64,000 nt of DNA from Stachybotrys elegans (GCA_020746835.1 JAGPNK010000009.1:930001-994000), one strand, 5' to 3'; positions 45,739 to 56,844 are shown, numbered from the stretch's first letter. Notes: generated by a model not told the origin, from the sequence alone. Numbers and translations are program-made.

Positions 45739-47984
45739 AGTAGGCAGCCAAGGTGTGTTCCGAGTTACGTGGGGTATCTTGCAGCACAGAAAGAGGATGG
45801 GCGGTGTTTACAACCAGAGCAGGCCATGTGAGGTTACGTGAGGCCAGGCAGGTGTTATCCATAGGCCATAATTAGGTGGGGTAATGGTTTCTACATACGC
45901 ACCTTAACCGCCAAGTCGGATACAGGCTGCGCCAAGCGGTACGTGGGATCCGTACGCTTGGGTGAGACACAATATACTGTTTAATTAATACGCTGTGAGC
46001 GTATCTGCACATTATCTGCACATCTGGGAGCGATGCGGCGGTGCTGATTTGCCGCACACGTGGGAGGTGCAAGCAGGCAATGCGGTGGGACAAGTACATT
46101 TGCCTATGACGCGGTGGCATGTATAATAACAAGGCCGAACTGGCTGACGGGAAAGCCTTCGTGGCGACGGCAGCGCAGAGCCGCAAGGCTTGGGAATCTC
46201 CATGACGATCTTGAGTAATTACCAAGTCAAACGCAAACAAGTCTACGGGGCTCTTGACCCCAGTGATTGCGGCTCTGGGATGCTGGGCATTTCCCCATGA
46301 TACTAATTAATGCACACATGCATCGAAACAAGAGGGGTATTTGTGGAGGAAGGGGTAGGTTTTTGATGCTGAAGGATCGTGATGGGAGCTGCATGAGGTG
46401 CTGAGCGACGTCATTGATATCGATGACACGATTGTGTATGCGACGGGAAAGGTGGTTGACCAAGCTTCTGGGAAGGACACTCGTCGCGTAATGTTTGACG
46501 ATTCTGGCAGTAAGACGGCATGATACGTCTGTCTCATGACGCCACATCGCGCTAGTAGGACGGGTGCCGGGGGATCAGGGAAAATTGCCACAGGTTCTTG
46601 GCACTGTCATGGCTGAGGTTGCACCTTTTCAATGGAGGTGATGAACCGCCGATCGAGAATTGACGTCTGCCGGCTACGGTTACGGATGAAGAAAGCATGG
46701 CAGGGTCGTTTCTTGTAGATGATCTTATCTTATGATGGATCATGGATCATGAAGGATTGTTGGGGGACTTGCATCATTTGCCGGAGTCTTGGTTGGGTTC
46801 TGGAAGGTTTCTGGGGGCGCAGTTTTTCCCTTTCTTTATCATATGTACTGTACCTATTACTTTATTTTATTTGGCCGCCGCCGTTGACCGGGGAGAGGCT
46901 GACAGTAAGGCACCTGCATCTCCATCTCCGTGGATACACCTTCTGAAGTGAGTAAAATGAAATTATCCCGCTTATTACCAGCGGCACGGTGGGGCTTGCT
47001 GATGGCCAGCGAATCAGTCCCAATCATCGGGCTCTTTTCGCCAGCACAGCCATCCTCTTTGGTGCTGCAGTTGGCCAATAGCCAGCACAAAAGACCCTAC
47101 TGCGCCTTGTTGAGCGTGAGGAGATGTCGGTCACATTTCCAATACATTGGCGCCGAATGATGGTCTGAGATGCTGCACACGTGGTTTGTTTTTTGGGGCA
47201 GTACTGTAGATGATTTGGAACCGTGGGATTATGCGCCTGATTGTGCTTCACAAGCGGCTGCTGTACAAACAATACAGCTCTCGTACCACCAGGCATCAAT
47301 CGAGACCTACCCGCACACGGCTGGCTGCATCGCATCGTCACCGCCATTCACTCTCGTTGTGCGACTGCGTGCGCTCTGTGCCGCAAACAGCCAAACAAAC
47401 ACCCTGAGCCATGGCCCCTTGCAAGGTGATTTCATTCAGCTCGTCGATCCATCCCCTCCCTCCACTCGCCCCCATCTGCTCCGCCTCAAGTTCATCACTC
47501 AATTCGGTCATCGGATGGGTATGACATGGTGCGACAAGCTGTCCGGCTCCCTGTTCGGGCGCAAAGGAATCGTGGGCCAAAGGGTCCCTTGGCTTGGGGG
47601 GCAATGAGTCGCGCTAGTTCAACCGGGCTGTTCTTTACACTGATGTGCGCATTTGTCCCTCCAAACTGCCCAACATCGCCCTGTAACGTCCAGGTACCTG
47701 CGCCCCCTGGCCCCCCGACCAGCCACAGCCGAAAACTTACCCTGCCCACTTAGCGCAAACCGACGACTAAGCTTTTATTGTCTAAACACCTAAGGTTATT
47801 TCCACGATCCCCTACGCGGCTATATCTAAGACCCCATCCCCTTCTGATCTCGGACCCATCATCATTCTACCTACATCTTCCCTACAACAACCCAACAGCC
47901 AACAATCGCCCTTTCAGCATTTGGCACACAGATCTCTTGTGGATATCCTAACAGTATCTGCACATCAAACACACTCTCAGAACC
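45739..47984. other. Divergent spacer upstream of the ANCHR-like and glycine-rich genes
   Basis: A 2.2-kb spacer between divergent starts. Short open frames (the largest is 145 codons at 47170-47607) show no domain and no convincing splice structure. No RNA gene is recognised. Confidence 0.5.
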
Positions 47985-48956
47985 ATGAAACTCGATATCG
48001 CCCTTCTCGCACTCTCCCTCGTCACCGGCGCTGCCGCCTCGTCTGTCGAAGCCAGCCATGTCCTAAGGTCCGACGTCAACGAGCATGAGCTGTACAAGCG
48101 CAGAGGCGGCGGCGGAGGTGGTGGCCGTGGAGGAGGCGGCGGTGGAAGCCGCGGTGGCAGTGGTGGTGGAAGCCGCGGCGGCAGCGGCGGTGGCGGTGGC
48201 AGTAGCGGCGGTGGTGGCAGAATTGGCTCCGGCAGCCGTTCAAGCCGCCCTGGGCCTTCGTAAGTCATGGCATTCTTTGAGTGACTGGAACAGAACATTG
48301 GCTAACATTGATACAGGGCTACCAACGGCGGTGTTTCTCCAAACGGCGGCGGTACCCCCCGATCATTCGGCAACGGTCGATACTACGCTGGTGGCGCTCC
48401 CGTTCCCTACCGCGCCGGCTCAACTATCGGCGCCGGCCTTGCAGGAGGTCTTCTCGTCGGCAGTGCGCTGGCCTTCTGGCCCGGTATCTGGCTGTACGGC
48501 GCCTACAACTACAACTACTACCACTACCACCACGATGAGAATCGGTGGAACGACGACGACCTCCGTCCCGGCGACCTCGGCACCTATACTTTCTTCAACG
48601 AGACCTTGAACCGCAACGAGACCCTCCCAGTGTTCTGCGCATGTGGCGAGTACTCCGTCTGCGGCTGTGACGATGACGTCAACGAGGAGCTGCTCGACGA
48701 GCTCGTAGGCGACGGTGACTGGTTCGATCTGAACCACACCATCATCAACACAGGTCGATATGAAGGCAACAAGGTTCTCCTCATCAACGGCACCCTCGCC
48801 AACGACACTACCGTTGCCGAAAGTGATGTCAACCAGAGCGAGCAGGATGCCTACCTCCTAGGCGAGGAGGACGACAGCGCGGCCGCCCGTACTCTTCGCG
48901 CCATGGGCTACTGGCCCGCCGCTGCCGCCGTTATGGCCGCCGTGTTCCTCGCATAA
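47985..48956 (+). CDS. Glycine-rich secreted/surface protein of unknown function (DUF7732-like)
   Basis: Two exons, 47985..48259 and 48317..48956, giving 304 residues. The 57-nt intron has a GTAAGT donor, a CTAAC branch site and an ACAG acceptor. The N-terminus MKLDIALLALSLVTGAAA is a clear signal peptide. Then follow a KR dibasic site (ELYKRRG), about 50 residues of Gly/Ser/Arg repeats (GGGGSRGGSGGGSRGG type), a hydrophobic stretch (STIGAGLAGGLLVGSALAFW) and a His/Tyr-rich patch (YNYNYYHYHHDE). A conserved acidic domain comes next, with Cys cluster FCACGEYSVCGCDDD and several N-glycosylation sequons. The C-terminal hydrophobic tail (YWPAAAAVMAAVFLA) could signal GPI anchoring. The layout matches an uncharacterised fungal family I recall as DUF7732. 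The dibasic site suggests Kex2-type cleavage before the glycine-rich part (inference). Confidence 0.85.
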
Positions 48957-49454
48957 ATTACCAGAGCGTTGGACAGAAGAGGTCTCGGCCTCTTCGCGTC
49001 ATGTCTTTATGTCTCGCTTCTTCTTTTTTGTTTTTGTTTTCTTCCTTTCTCACCGGTCGCTTCACTGGGACGCTTGATACCACTGTCGTCTATTCTATCT
49101 AGAGGGATCCCGCTTTGTGGGAAACGGCGTTCACGGTGGGAGGCATTGTCTTATGTGTAAATTTATCACTACTATCCTGCGGGAGGATCGCGTCTTTTGG
49201 GGAGGCTAGAAAACCGCATGGCGGAAAATTCAACAGACCTTAGATAGATTGATGGTACTTTAATGCCACGACTTGATCACGTATTCATGCTCTGCTTGGA
49301 CTAAGACTTCATTTTCTAATCAATAATGATATTACTACCTAAAGGCCTATTGCCTATTGCTTAATGTCAACTGCTGGCAACCTCTATACAGCCACGGATC
49401 AAATCGCGAATTTGCAAACGCAATTTCATGGCTTATGATCGACAGCATGTCATC
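48957..49454. other. Spacer between converging gene ends
   Basis: A 0.5-kb, AT-rich spacer holding the 3' flanks of the glycine-rich gene (+) and the small minus-strand gene. No gene is seen. Confidence 0.55.
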
Positions 49455-50063
49455 CTAGAAGCTAGCGCCTCCGATGTGGTGTCCGATATGGACTCGGGAG
49501 CTTCCCGAGACAGTCATACTGTCGACGATATTGTCTCCCACCCTGCTGGGAACACGGGAGCTGTAGGTGTTTCCAAGGAGGCGACCCTTTCGCGGCGATG
49601 ACGGCTCCTCTCTGTCTGCTGTTGACGGCATGGGCGGCCACGGTTGCTCGGATGTAGCCGGTGTAGCCGGTGTTGGGGGTGTTGGTGACCCCGCCGGCGT
49701 CGACGGGCTTGCAGGTGCTGCCGTCTCTGGCGCTGCCGTCTCTGGCGCTGATGTCGCTGGTCCTGCTGATTGGGATGATCTTTGTTGCTTTCTCGTCTTC
49801 AGTGCCCCCAGTGTCTTCATTATCAGTGAAACTTCTGAGAACGGGTCCGACCCAGATGCCGCCTCTGCGTCTTGATCCGAGGAGGTCTTCTTGTCCTCTT
49901 TCTCATCCGTATTGCGACCAGAACATTTACAGGCACTGCCTGTCTCAATGACGGCATTGGCTTCACTGCCGGCATCGGAGAGCCGGTTGTCAGCCGGGCA
50001 GTCGTCCTTGTCCTTCTGGACATTTACGCGCGAACTTCCGCTTGGGGGGGAGGAGATATGCAT
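49455..50063 (-). CDS. Hypothetical protein with C-terminal HET-s-like (HRAM-type) amyloid motif
   Basis: An open frame of 202 residues with an in-frame stop just before the ATG; upstream exons cannot be excluded. Most of the protein is low-complexity and acidic, then Ala/Pro/Thr-rich (SAPETAAPETAAPASPSTPA). The last 25 residues (about 178-202; bases 49458-49532) read NIVDSMTV, then SGSSRVHIGHHIGG and ASF. The N-x-V-[DE] opening, the G-x-SRV-x-IG core and the closing GG match the pattern of the second repeat of the HET-s prion domain, as used by HRAM amyloid signalling proteins. A weaker first repeat may be RLLGNTYSS about 28 residues upstream, and SGSSRVNV occurs near the N-terminus. No HeLo/HELL domain or NLR gene is visible nearby. 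Function unknown; amyloid role is inference. Confidence 0.55.
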   Translation of the reverse strand: MHISSPPSGSSRVNVQKDKDDCPADNRLSDAGSEANAVIETGSACKCSGRNTDEKEDKKTSSDQDAEAASGSDPFSEVSLIMKTLGALKTRKQQRSSQSAGPATSAPETAAPETAAPASPSTPAGSPTPPTPATPATSEQPWPPMPSTADREEPSSPRKGRLLGNTYSSRVPSRVGDNIVDSMTVSGSSRVHIGHHIGGASF

Positions 50064-50891
50064 CTTTCAACGCCGCTTTTGAACTGGGGCACGAGTCCTA
50101 GGTTTTCCTTGATGGCAGTGGCGCCAAGATGATGGCAGATGAGCGTAGGGTTGTTGTCTGGCGTTGGGCCTCTGGATATGTGAACCGTTAGTGCTTGATA
50201 TGTATACAAAGACAGGGAGTTGGGGGCTGCCGTGGCAGGGTGGTTGTGTTTACGTACATGAACGAGGTGAATAAGTCAGCGGCTTAGTTCTGTGGTTTGG
50301 AGTTGAGCTTGTGTCTCTGGCCAGTAATTGCGGAATGGCATGATTTATATAGGAAGCTCTTGGATGTCATTGCCATGCCATCTTTCCATCCCAGCCGGAG
50401 CGGGATAGGTAGTGAATCGATGCATACTCCTGGACTTGGACACAAGCAGTTCGGCTTCATTGAATAGGCCCAATTTTTGTAAGAGCTGAACTTGCCCTTC
50501 TGCGTGCATATTATTCACGCACATGGCACGCGAGTATATGATTTGAAATTCCCAATGCCAGTAGGGAGGGCTGTCTCTGGTCCTGGTCTTGTATATGCAA
50601 GTGAGAAAGTGAGAGAGGGTCAGGAATGGTGGGGAAGTCTGGACCACGGCCCCACCAAAGCTTCCTAACCCGCTTGAATTGGGTCGTCGCAACCTCGACT
50701 TCATCTTCCATTCAACGCCACTTGACCTGCACTGAATCCAATCTCTTCTCACCATCAGCCCAGAGGTCGCGGCGCGGACGACGGACGACAGACGACGGCC
50801 TACTCCACGCAGGTGGCGCTTACGAGATGCGCTGAACGAACCCGTTCTTGTCCTCCAAGGCTCGCCTGAGGCAGCCCATACCACGTCCATA
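50064..50891. other. Divergent promoter region upstream of RTC1
   Basis: A 0.8-kb spacer between divergent starts. A minus-strand open frame (50345-50986) extends into RTC1 and has no domain. A short minus-strand frame at 50024-50209 has protein-like composition but no splice path to the downstream gene was found. Confidence 0.45.
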
Positions 50892-53800
50892 ATGTATAAT
50901 CGCGAATCCAAGATCATGCGAAAGCTGCTCGGCAAGTCGGGCCCCGACACTGCGACTGGCGACCTCTCCATTACGAGCACCCCCAATGCTTCCGTCAGCT
51001 ACCGCCCGCTTAAGTCGCAAAATGCCACCTGGCCCGTCGGCGTCCCCATTGCGCGCCTCGACGTCTCCCCCGACGGACGCTCCGTTGCCCTCGGTGGCGC
51101 CCACATCCTCAAGACGATTGCCCTCGACGATCCAACCGGCCATGGCTTCAGCTTCAGCGACGGTGTCGATTTGCGCGCCGCCATCACTGCTCAGCAGGCT
51201 TCTGCTTCGCGGGGTAGTGCCATGGCTGACCAGTTGAGCATCAGGGATGTGAGGTGGTTCGGCAATTCCACACTCTGCACGGCGGGTGCCAACGGTCGCA
51301 TCTTCACATACGACCTGAATCGCATCAGCACGTCGCGCTCCGAACCCCTTGAATATATCCAGACCCAGGAGGACTCCAGGCAGGTCAATTCTCTCGACTT
51401 CAACCCTCACTTGCAGAGCTGGCTTCTCTCCGGCAGCCAGGACGGCATGGCCCGCGTGTTTGATGCCTCGAATCCCGTCAACAGCAAGTCGGGAATGATT
51501 ACATTCCGCCAGCGCTTTGCGCCTCTTCGCTGCATCGACGCGATCCGTGAGGTCAAATGGTCCCCAAGAATGGGGCACGAGATGGCATGCTGCACCGAGT
51601 CTGGAGTGATATTGAAGTGGGATGTCCGCCATGCTGCGCGACCGCTTCTAAGAATCAACGCCCACGAAAAGGCGTGTTCCGCCATTGCTTGGCACCCTGA
51701 TGGAAACCACCTTGTCAGCGCTGGCTGGGATGCCAAGCTCTATGTGTGGGATCTCAAGGACAACGCCGACAAGCGCCAGAAGCCTAAATGGGCCATATCG
51801 ACCCCAGCACCTGTCACCAATGTAGCATGGCGGCCGGGTGTGTGGTCTGCCTCCTCACAAAGCCGCCGCATGGCCCAGGTTGCGGTGACGTACGATGAGA
51901 ATAGCAACAAGCGCTATGGAATACCCATCGTTCACGTATGGGATCTCGCTCGTCCCACCCTTCCTTACAAAGAAATCGAGCGGTTCGATAGCTCTCCGAC
52001 AGCTCTTTGGTGGAGGGACCAAGACATGCTTTGGACTGTGGACCAGGACGGCATGTTCAATCAATGTGATGTAGCCTATGCTCCTAAGGCTCTCGACCGC
52101 CTGTCTACATCCGCAGCGGCTTTCTCCTCGCGGGGCGACGCTGTGCTGTTTCTTGACGAGCGCACCTCGTCACCGCGGCCCCGGCATGCTCTTTCTCACA
52201 AAAACGACATGCTCGCCCGAGCTGCCTATAATACCGTTGCCAACGCACAGGGTCTAAGTGTTAGCAAAAGCGACTCGGAGGAAGAAGCTATTGGCACTTT
52301 CCTTGGTCCCCGCTGGAAGACGCAACGCTCCCGAAGGCCGAGCGCAAGAAACTCCATCAGCATCACCCCACCTTCCAGCTCGGTCCTGGCGGATGAGTCC
52401 AAGCCGATCATGTCTCTTGAGCAGGCAATCAAATCAACGGGCATGTTCAAGTCACACCAGGGGATGGCATCGGGGCACATCCCGGCAGCGAAATCAGTGG
52501 GTGTCTATCAATACCTATCCAGTGTTTACCTCGAAACACTGGAGCGGGATCTTCCCGTTGCGGAGGGCTGTATGAACTTTACCCAGCGCGTGGTTCACAT
52601 CATGGATCAGTTCGCCACGGCAGCTGAAGGTGCTGGCCTCTTCAGGCTTGCACAAACATGGAGGATTCTTGGCTACGCCATGACGCTCTTGCTCGATCAA
52701 CGAGCCCAATACCATCTTGAAACTCGACTGTCTCTTTTCCAGAAATTGAAGCTCGAGGCGTCCAAAGCAGGTGACAAGTTGAAACCCATAGACTTGTACA
52801 GAGGCCTTCGCCAATCTGGGCAAGGCAACCTGGCCCCGGAGATGCAGCAAGGCAGCCCCGCTGCTCGCTCATTGTCTGCACGGTCGCTGCTGGCGGAGGA
52901 CATTGGGAGTACTTCCAATGTGCCGACGCCCCTAGCGAGGCCAGTGGACGGCACTCACGATGTGGCTTACCAGCAGCAGCTATACCCTCATGGCAAGAAG
53001 TTGGCACCCATCGTGGAGCCGGATACCATCAGTCTAGGCCCAGCTGCCCATGGGACATTCAGAAGCAGTCCTCGTCAGCGATTGGACTCGACACCTATAT
53101 CCATCATGAGCGTAGAGAGCGAAACGACGCAAGTCTCTATTACTTCGGGATACGACTTCTATGACGCAGACGCATTGGCGCAAGCAATCGATGTTCCACG
53201 ATCTAGAGAAGACAAAAGATCTTGGAACCATGCACCTCCCCCTTCTGCAAGTGCTCGCAAGCATGTCGTCAGGCAGGATTCCGAAGAGAGCTATGGTCAG
53301 ATGTTCTCGATATCGAACGGCACGCGGCAGGCAAATCCCGAGAGCTATATGAAGACGATTTCAAGACAGTCTTCCGACGTTGCCAAGCGTAGCGAGGGCG
53401 GGGACACTGACTTTGAAAGCCGAATTCGTGGGGAGGAGCTGGCTCTGGCTTCTTCTATCAAGAACGGGAGGGATGTGCGCACGGATTCCCCCGAGGAAAT
53501 CTTCATGATTTCTCAGACAACAATGACGGATGATACCTTTCCATCACAGCCCTCGTTCACTACCAGGTCCTACTCGGGTAGCCAGAACGACGTGCAATTT
53601 GTGGACAAGGAGAGCATCTTCGCTTCGCAGTCCCCTCCGACAATGACACCTCCCCAGCTTCGCCCTCCTTTTCAACATGATTCCAGACCTGAGATACTCG
53701 AAACAGATTACTTGTACTGGCCTGAGGACCCGGATTATCCTTATCCTACGGCTCAGAATGGCGCGGCATCCAAGCTCTGCGTCAAAGGACCCCTTGACCC

Positions 53801-54731
53801 TTATACCCTCGTCAAGCGTGCCCTCGAGTTCGAGTCTCGTACATCTGCTCTCAACGCCTTCGCCATGGTGCTGCTTCTCAAGCCACTCGTGCCCAACACT
53901 GTAATTGATGACCACCAGGCCCGCGCTGTGCTACGTCAGCAGCACTCCCGCCTCATGAGCATGGGCCTGTTTGTCGAGGCGTCGCTGCTTCGAAATCTAT
54001 CCATCAAAGGATGGCCGGAGGGGATTCCCGACTGGGGAGAGAACTACACGACCATTTTTGGCGCTTCCCAGCAGAGCCTTGTAAAGGCCAGCTTGTTCTG
54101 TTCCTCGTGTCGTAAACCGAGAGAAGTAGACCATTCCCAGGGAGACCAAGTAGTTTGGACCTGCGAGCGGTGCAAGAGCATCATGGCGCCGTGCGCCGTG
54201 TGCGGCCACCGCGATCTAGTCCAAGCAGATTACCATCCTACACGTACAGAAGAGACGAGCACCATGATGTCCCACTGGTGGTATTGTCCTGGATGCGCAC
54301 ATGGGGGTCACTCCTCATGTCTCCAGGACTGGCATGGGTCTCTAGATGATAGCGGCAGCCCTGATTCGATCATGTACAGTGATGGCTGCTGCCCCCTTGA
54401 TGGATGTGGACACGCCTGTCTCCCCGGCCGATACCGCGGAGAGATGAGCACCGCGCGCTCAGACGAAGTCGGCCGCGCGGCAGTAGAGACGTCGCGCATA
54501 CGGGACGAACGCATAAATTCAGGACGGGCAAGCCCGCGGCCCGGCCAGGAGCGCAGCGTCCGAAGCGACGGCAACGACATACCGCAGAGCAGGGCTGTGG
54601 GCATGGCCCGCGAGGCGCTCAACAAGGCGCCGGGCAGCGGCGGGATCCTCAGCTCCAGCCCCGGTAGGACGGTGGATCGGGAGAGGAGGAAGAGCGTCAA
54701 GTTTGCACCAGGAGGGAGCGAGACGTTTTGA
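50892..54731 (+). CDS. RTC1: Restriction of telomere capping protein 1 (RTC1/SEA2, WDR24 homologue)
   Basis: A single exon of 1279 residues. The N-terminal about 450 residues are WD40 repeats, for example VNSLDFNPHLQSWLLSGSQD, SAIAWHPDGNHLVSAGWDAK, LYVWDL and VWDLARPTLPYKEIERFDSS. A long disordered Ser-rich region follows, with many Ser/Thr-Pro sites. The C-terminus (about residues 1070-1176) is a RING-like zinc module with repeated Cys pairs: CSSCRKP, WTCERCKSIMAPCAVCGHRD, WWYCPGCAHGGHSSCLQDWH and CCPLDGCGHACLP. This layout defines Rtc1/Sea2, the yeast counterpart of WDR24 in the GATOR2/SEACAT complex, which promotes TORC1 signalling at the vacuole in response to amino acids. The first ATG is used; a second in-frame ATG eight codons later is possible. 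Confidence 0.93.
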   Translation: MYNRESKIMRKLLGKSGPDTATGDLSITSTPNASVSYRPLKSQNATWPVGVPIARLDVSPDGRSVALGGAHILKTIALDDPTGHGFSFSDGVDLRAAITAQQASASRGSAMADQLSIRDVRWFGNSTLCTAGANGRIFTYDLNRISTSRSEPLEYIQTQEDSRQVNSLDFNPHLQSWLLSGSQDGMARVFDASNPVNSKSGMITFRQRFAPLRCIDAIREVKWSPRMGHEMACCTESGVILKWDVRHAARPLLRINAHEKACSAIAWHPDGNHLVSAGWDAKLYVWDLKDNADKRQKPKWAISTPAPVTNVAWRPGVWSASSQSRRMAQVAVTYDENSNKRYGIPIVHVWDLARPTLPYKEIERFDSSPTALWWRDQDMLWTVDQDGMFNQCDVAYAPKALDRLSTSAAAFSSRGDAVLFLDERTSSPRPRHALSHKNDMLARAAYNTVANAQGLSVSKSDSEEEAIGTFLGPRWKTQRSRRPSARNSISITPPSSSVLADESKPIMSLEQAIKSTGMFKSHQGMASGHIPAAKSVGVYQYLSSVYLETLERDLPVAEGCMNFTQRVVHIMDQFATAAEGAGLFRLAQTWRILGYAMTLLLDQRAQYHLETRLSLFQKLKLEASKAGDKLKPIDLYRGLRQSGQGNLAPEMQQGSPAARSLSARSLLAEDIGSTSNVPTPLARPVDGTHDVAYQQQLYPHGKKLAPIVEPDTISLGPAAHGTFRSSPRQRLDSTPISIMSVESETTQVSITSGYDFYDADALAQAIDVPRSREDKRSWNHAPPPSASARKHVVRQDSEESYGQMFSISNGTRQANPESYMKTISRQSSDVAKRSEGGDTDFESRIRGEELALASSIKNGRDVRTDSPEEIFMISQTTMTDDTFPSQPSFTTRSYSGSQNDVQFVDKESIFASQSPPTMTPPQLRPPFQHDSRPEILETDYLYWPEDPDYPYPTAQNGAASKLCVKGPLDPYTLVKRALEFESRTSALNAFAMVLLLKPLVPNTVIDDHQARAVLRQQHSRLMSMGLFVEASLLRNLSIKGWPEGIPDWGENYTTIFGASQQSLVKASLFCSSCRKPREVDHSQGDQVVWTCERCKSIMAPCAVCGHRDLVQADYHPTRTEETSTMMSHWWYCPGCAHGGHSSCLQDWHGSLDDSGSPDSIMYSDGCCPLDGCGHACLPGRYRGEMSTARSDEVGRAAVETSRIRDERINSGRASPRPGQERSVRSDGNDIPQSRAVGMAREALNKAPGSGGILSSSPGRTVDRERRKSVKFAPGGSETF

Positions 54732-54942
54732 TGGATTCACGGGTACGTTGGACATGATAAATGTGGACGAGGCGTTTGAGGCGGCGGGGTGTGAGAGCTG
54801 TACTTGGTTGTATTGTTGTGTATAGAAGCTATATGACTGCTGTTCCAGGACAGCGAGCACATTGTGCACCCGATCTGAGGATGATGATGAAGAATTAATA
54901 ATTTGGGTATCTTGAAAAGCTAAACTACACTGTCGCGTCCCG

Positions 54943-56844
54943 TCACCGCCCTACATGCTCCCTCATGCCCTTGGTCCGAAGCGTGAGTTTGGATTCCGCG
55001 TCTCCAAAGGGAAGCACGAACGTCGGCTCGGCCAAACCAGCGACGCCGCTGTCACCGAGCGCAGCCGTTCTCAGCGCGTCGCTGTGGTTATGTGCGACGT
55101 CGCTGTCGATGCTGCCGCGGCGGCTGCCCGACAGACTGCCCTGGTCGCTACCCAGGGGCGTGGACTGTAGCGAGGACATCCTGCTGTGCATTCTACCGGC
55201 CCAGAGGCCGCGGACGCCGCCCTTCTTGCGCTCGGGGACCTCGTCGGACCCGGCGCTGCAGACGTAGAGCAGGTACTTGAGGTTGGGGAGGGAGTGGCGG
55301 ATGTCGACGACCTTGAGGCCCTGCGAGGCGCAGAGGGCCTCGATGTCCTTGTTGAGCAGGAACCAGCCGTACTCGAAGCGCCACTGGCCCGAGGTGGAGC
55401 CGCCGCGCGGCAGGTAGAGGGGGAACTCCTTGCGCGTGGTGTTCTTGTCGGACAGCTGGGAGATGTCGTCGCGGGCGTAGGAGCGGGAGCCGACGGGGTA
55501 GACGGCGTAAGGGAGCGGGTAGGAGAGATAGAAGGCGAGGTGGCGGGTGAGGAGGGCCGTGATGCCAAGCGCGGCGGAGAGGACGTCTTCGCTCATGTTC
55601 TTGGCCGTCGCCGAGTCGTATACTGAGTTCGGGAGGGGGATGTTGCAGATCTGGAATGAGAGGGGTGGCGCGTGAGGGATTGGTGTGATTGGGAATATCT
55701 CGGATAGCTCGCAGCAGATTCGGCGACGCTGGCCTCGGATCTGCCGCTCGGTCTGTTCGATGAGCAGCTTGGACTTGGTAAGCTTATCCATGTTGTCCTC
55801 GATATTCTCCTCCTCCGCCGCCTGCTGCCTCCGACCTTGCTCCATGGCAGCACGGCGACTCTTGAGCGATTCACGCAGCTCGTCGCGCCGGCGTTCGGCG
55901 GCGCGGTTTAGTCGTGTCTGCGAAGCGACGTACTTCTCGGCCAGCCTGGCCTCCTCGCCGGCCACGTCGGAAGCGTCAACCGGTGTCTCCTCGAGGATCC
56001 GATTTATCTGGCTCATGATGTGCTGCTGCGTCTGGATAGCGTCGTCTATAGAGCTCTCGAGGTTGGCGAGCTTCATGAGGGCGTTGTAGGACGAGGTGGA
56101 TACTGGGGTGGCTTGCTTCGGCTCGGAGGTGCGGCTAGGGAAATCGAGCGAGTAGATGCCGTCTTGGAGGTGGAAGATGAGCGCATTGGGTGGGAATTTC
56201 CGATCCTGGAGGGTGCCGATGAAGTTCAGTTGGCGCAGGTCAATCAATTCCTCGGCGAGATGGATCCATGAGGAGCTTTTTGGGCGTCTGGCCCATATCC
56301 GAATCGTGACTAGGCAGGCCCTTGAAATGGCTGCTGCTTGGTCCCCGAGCTCGAAGAATTGAAAGTTGAAGTTCTAATGCACATCAGCAGGCGCATTGGG
56401 CCGTGACAAAAGAGGTGTTCCTACCGTTGACTTCTCGCGCACTTCGCTAATGTATACCGGCTCGTCTTCCCCACTTACATGGAGGGTGAAGAAGACATCC
56501 CCAACAACGGCGTCGACCAGGTCCTCGATTTTCTTCTGGCGCTGCGTCGGGTTGGCATGCGCAAAATTGAGACTTGTGCGACGCGACCTCTGTTTCTTGA
56601 GAGTGTCAGGCCGCAGCGAGTCCTTGCGCAGGCTCTCCGAGGATCTCGAGGCGTGCAGGTGGGAGGACTCCTGGAGTACCCGGAGCTTGCCGGGGCTCTT
56701 GTTGAGGAGAGAGGTATCGTCCGATGTTCGCAGATGTGTCGGCGGGTCAAAGGAGAGGTTGCGCAGCGACAGGCCCTTGAGGTGGCGGAGCTTGCGGTTC
56801 TGTGGGAGCAGACGAGGTCGTCGCGGTTCCGACATGCTCGACAT
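54943..56844 (-). CDS. UVRAG/Vps38/Atg14-family subunit of PI3-kinase complex
   Basis: Two exons on the minus strand, 56844..56425 and 56373..54943, giving 616 residues. The intron (GTAGGA...CATTAG, 51 nt) is phase 0 and joins SEVREKST to NFNFQFFELGD, a C2-like region. The N-terminus LLPQNRKLRHLKGLSLRNLS is typical of filamentous fungal members. A coiled coil covers about residues 220-345 (LESSIDDAIQTQQHIMSQIN, RAAERRRDELRESLKSRRAA). The following Vps38/Atg14-type domain has FPLYLPRGG, WRFEYGWFLLNKDIEALCAS and LPNLKYLLY. UVRAG/Vps38 forms complex II with Vps34, Vps15 and Vps30/Beclin for endosome-vacuole traffic, while Atg14 forms complex I for autophagy. The mix of features fits UVRAG/Vps38 better, but the call between the two is inference. 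Its 3' end converges on RTC1 with only 211 bp between. Confidence 0.85.

Noticed and set aside
50024..50209. Short minus-strand frame (GATAIKENLGLVPQFKSGVE) considered as an upstream exon of the HET-s-motif protein
   Set aside because: Composition is protein-like, but no usable GT donor or AG acceptor pair brings it into frame with the downstream ORF.
50345..50986. 213-codon minus-strand open frame overlapping the RTC1 start
   Set aside because: Extends antisense into RTC1, lacks domains, and no splice path joins it to the HET-s-motif gene as an upstream exon.
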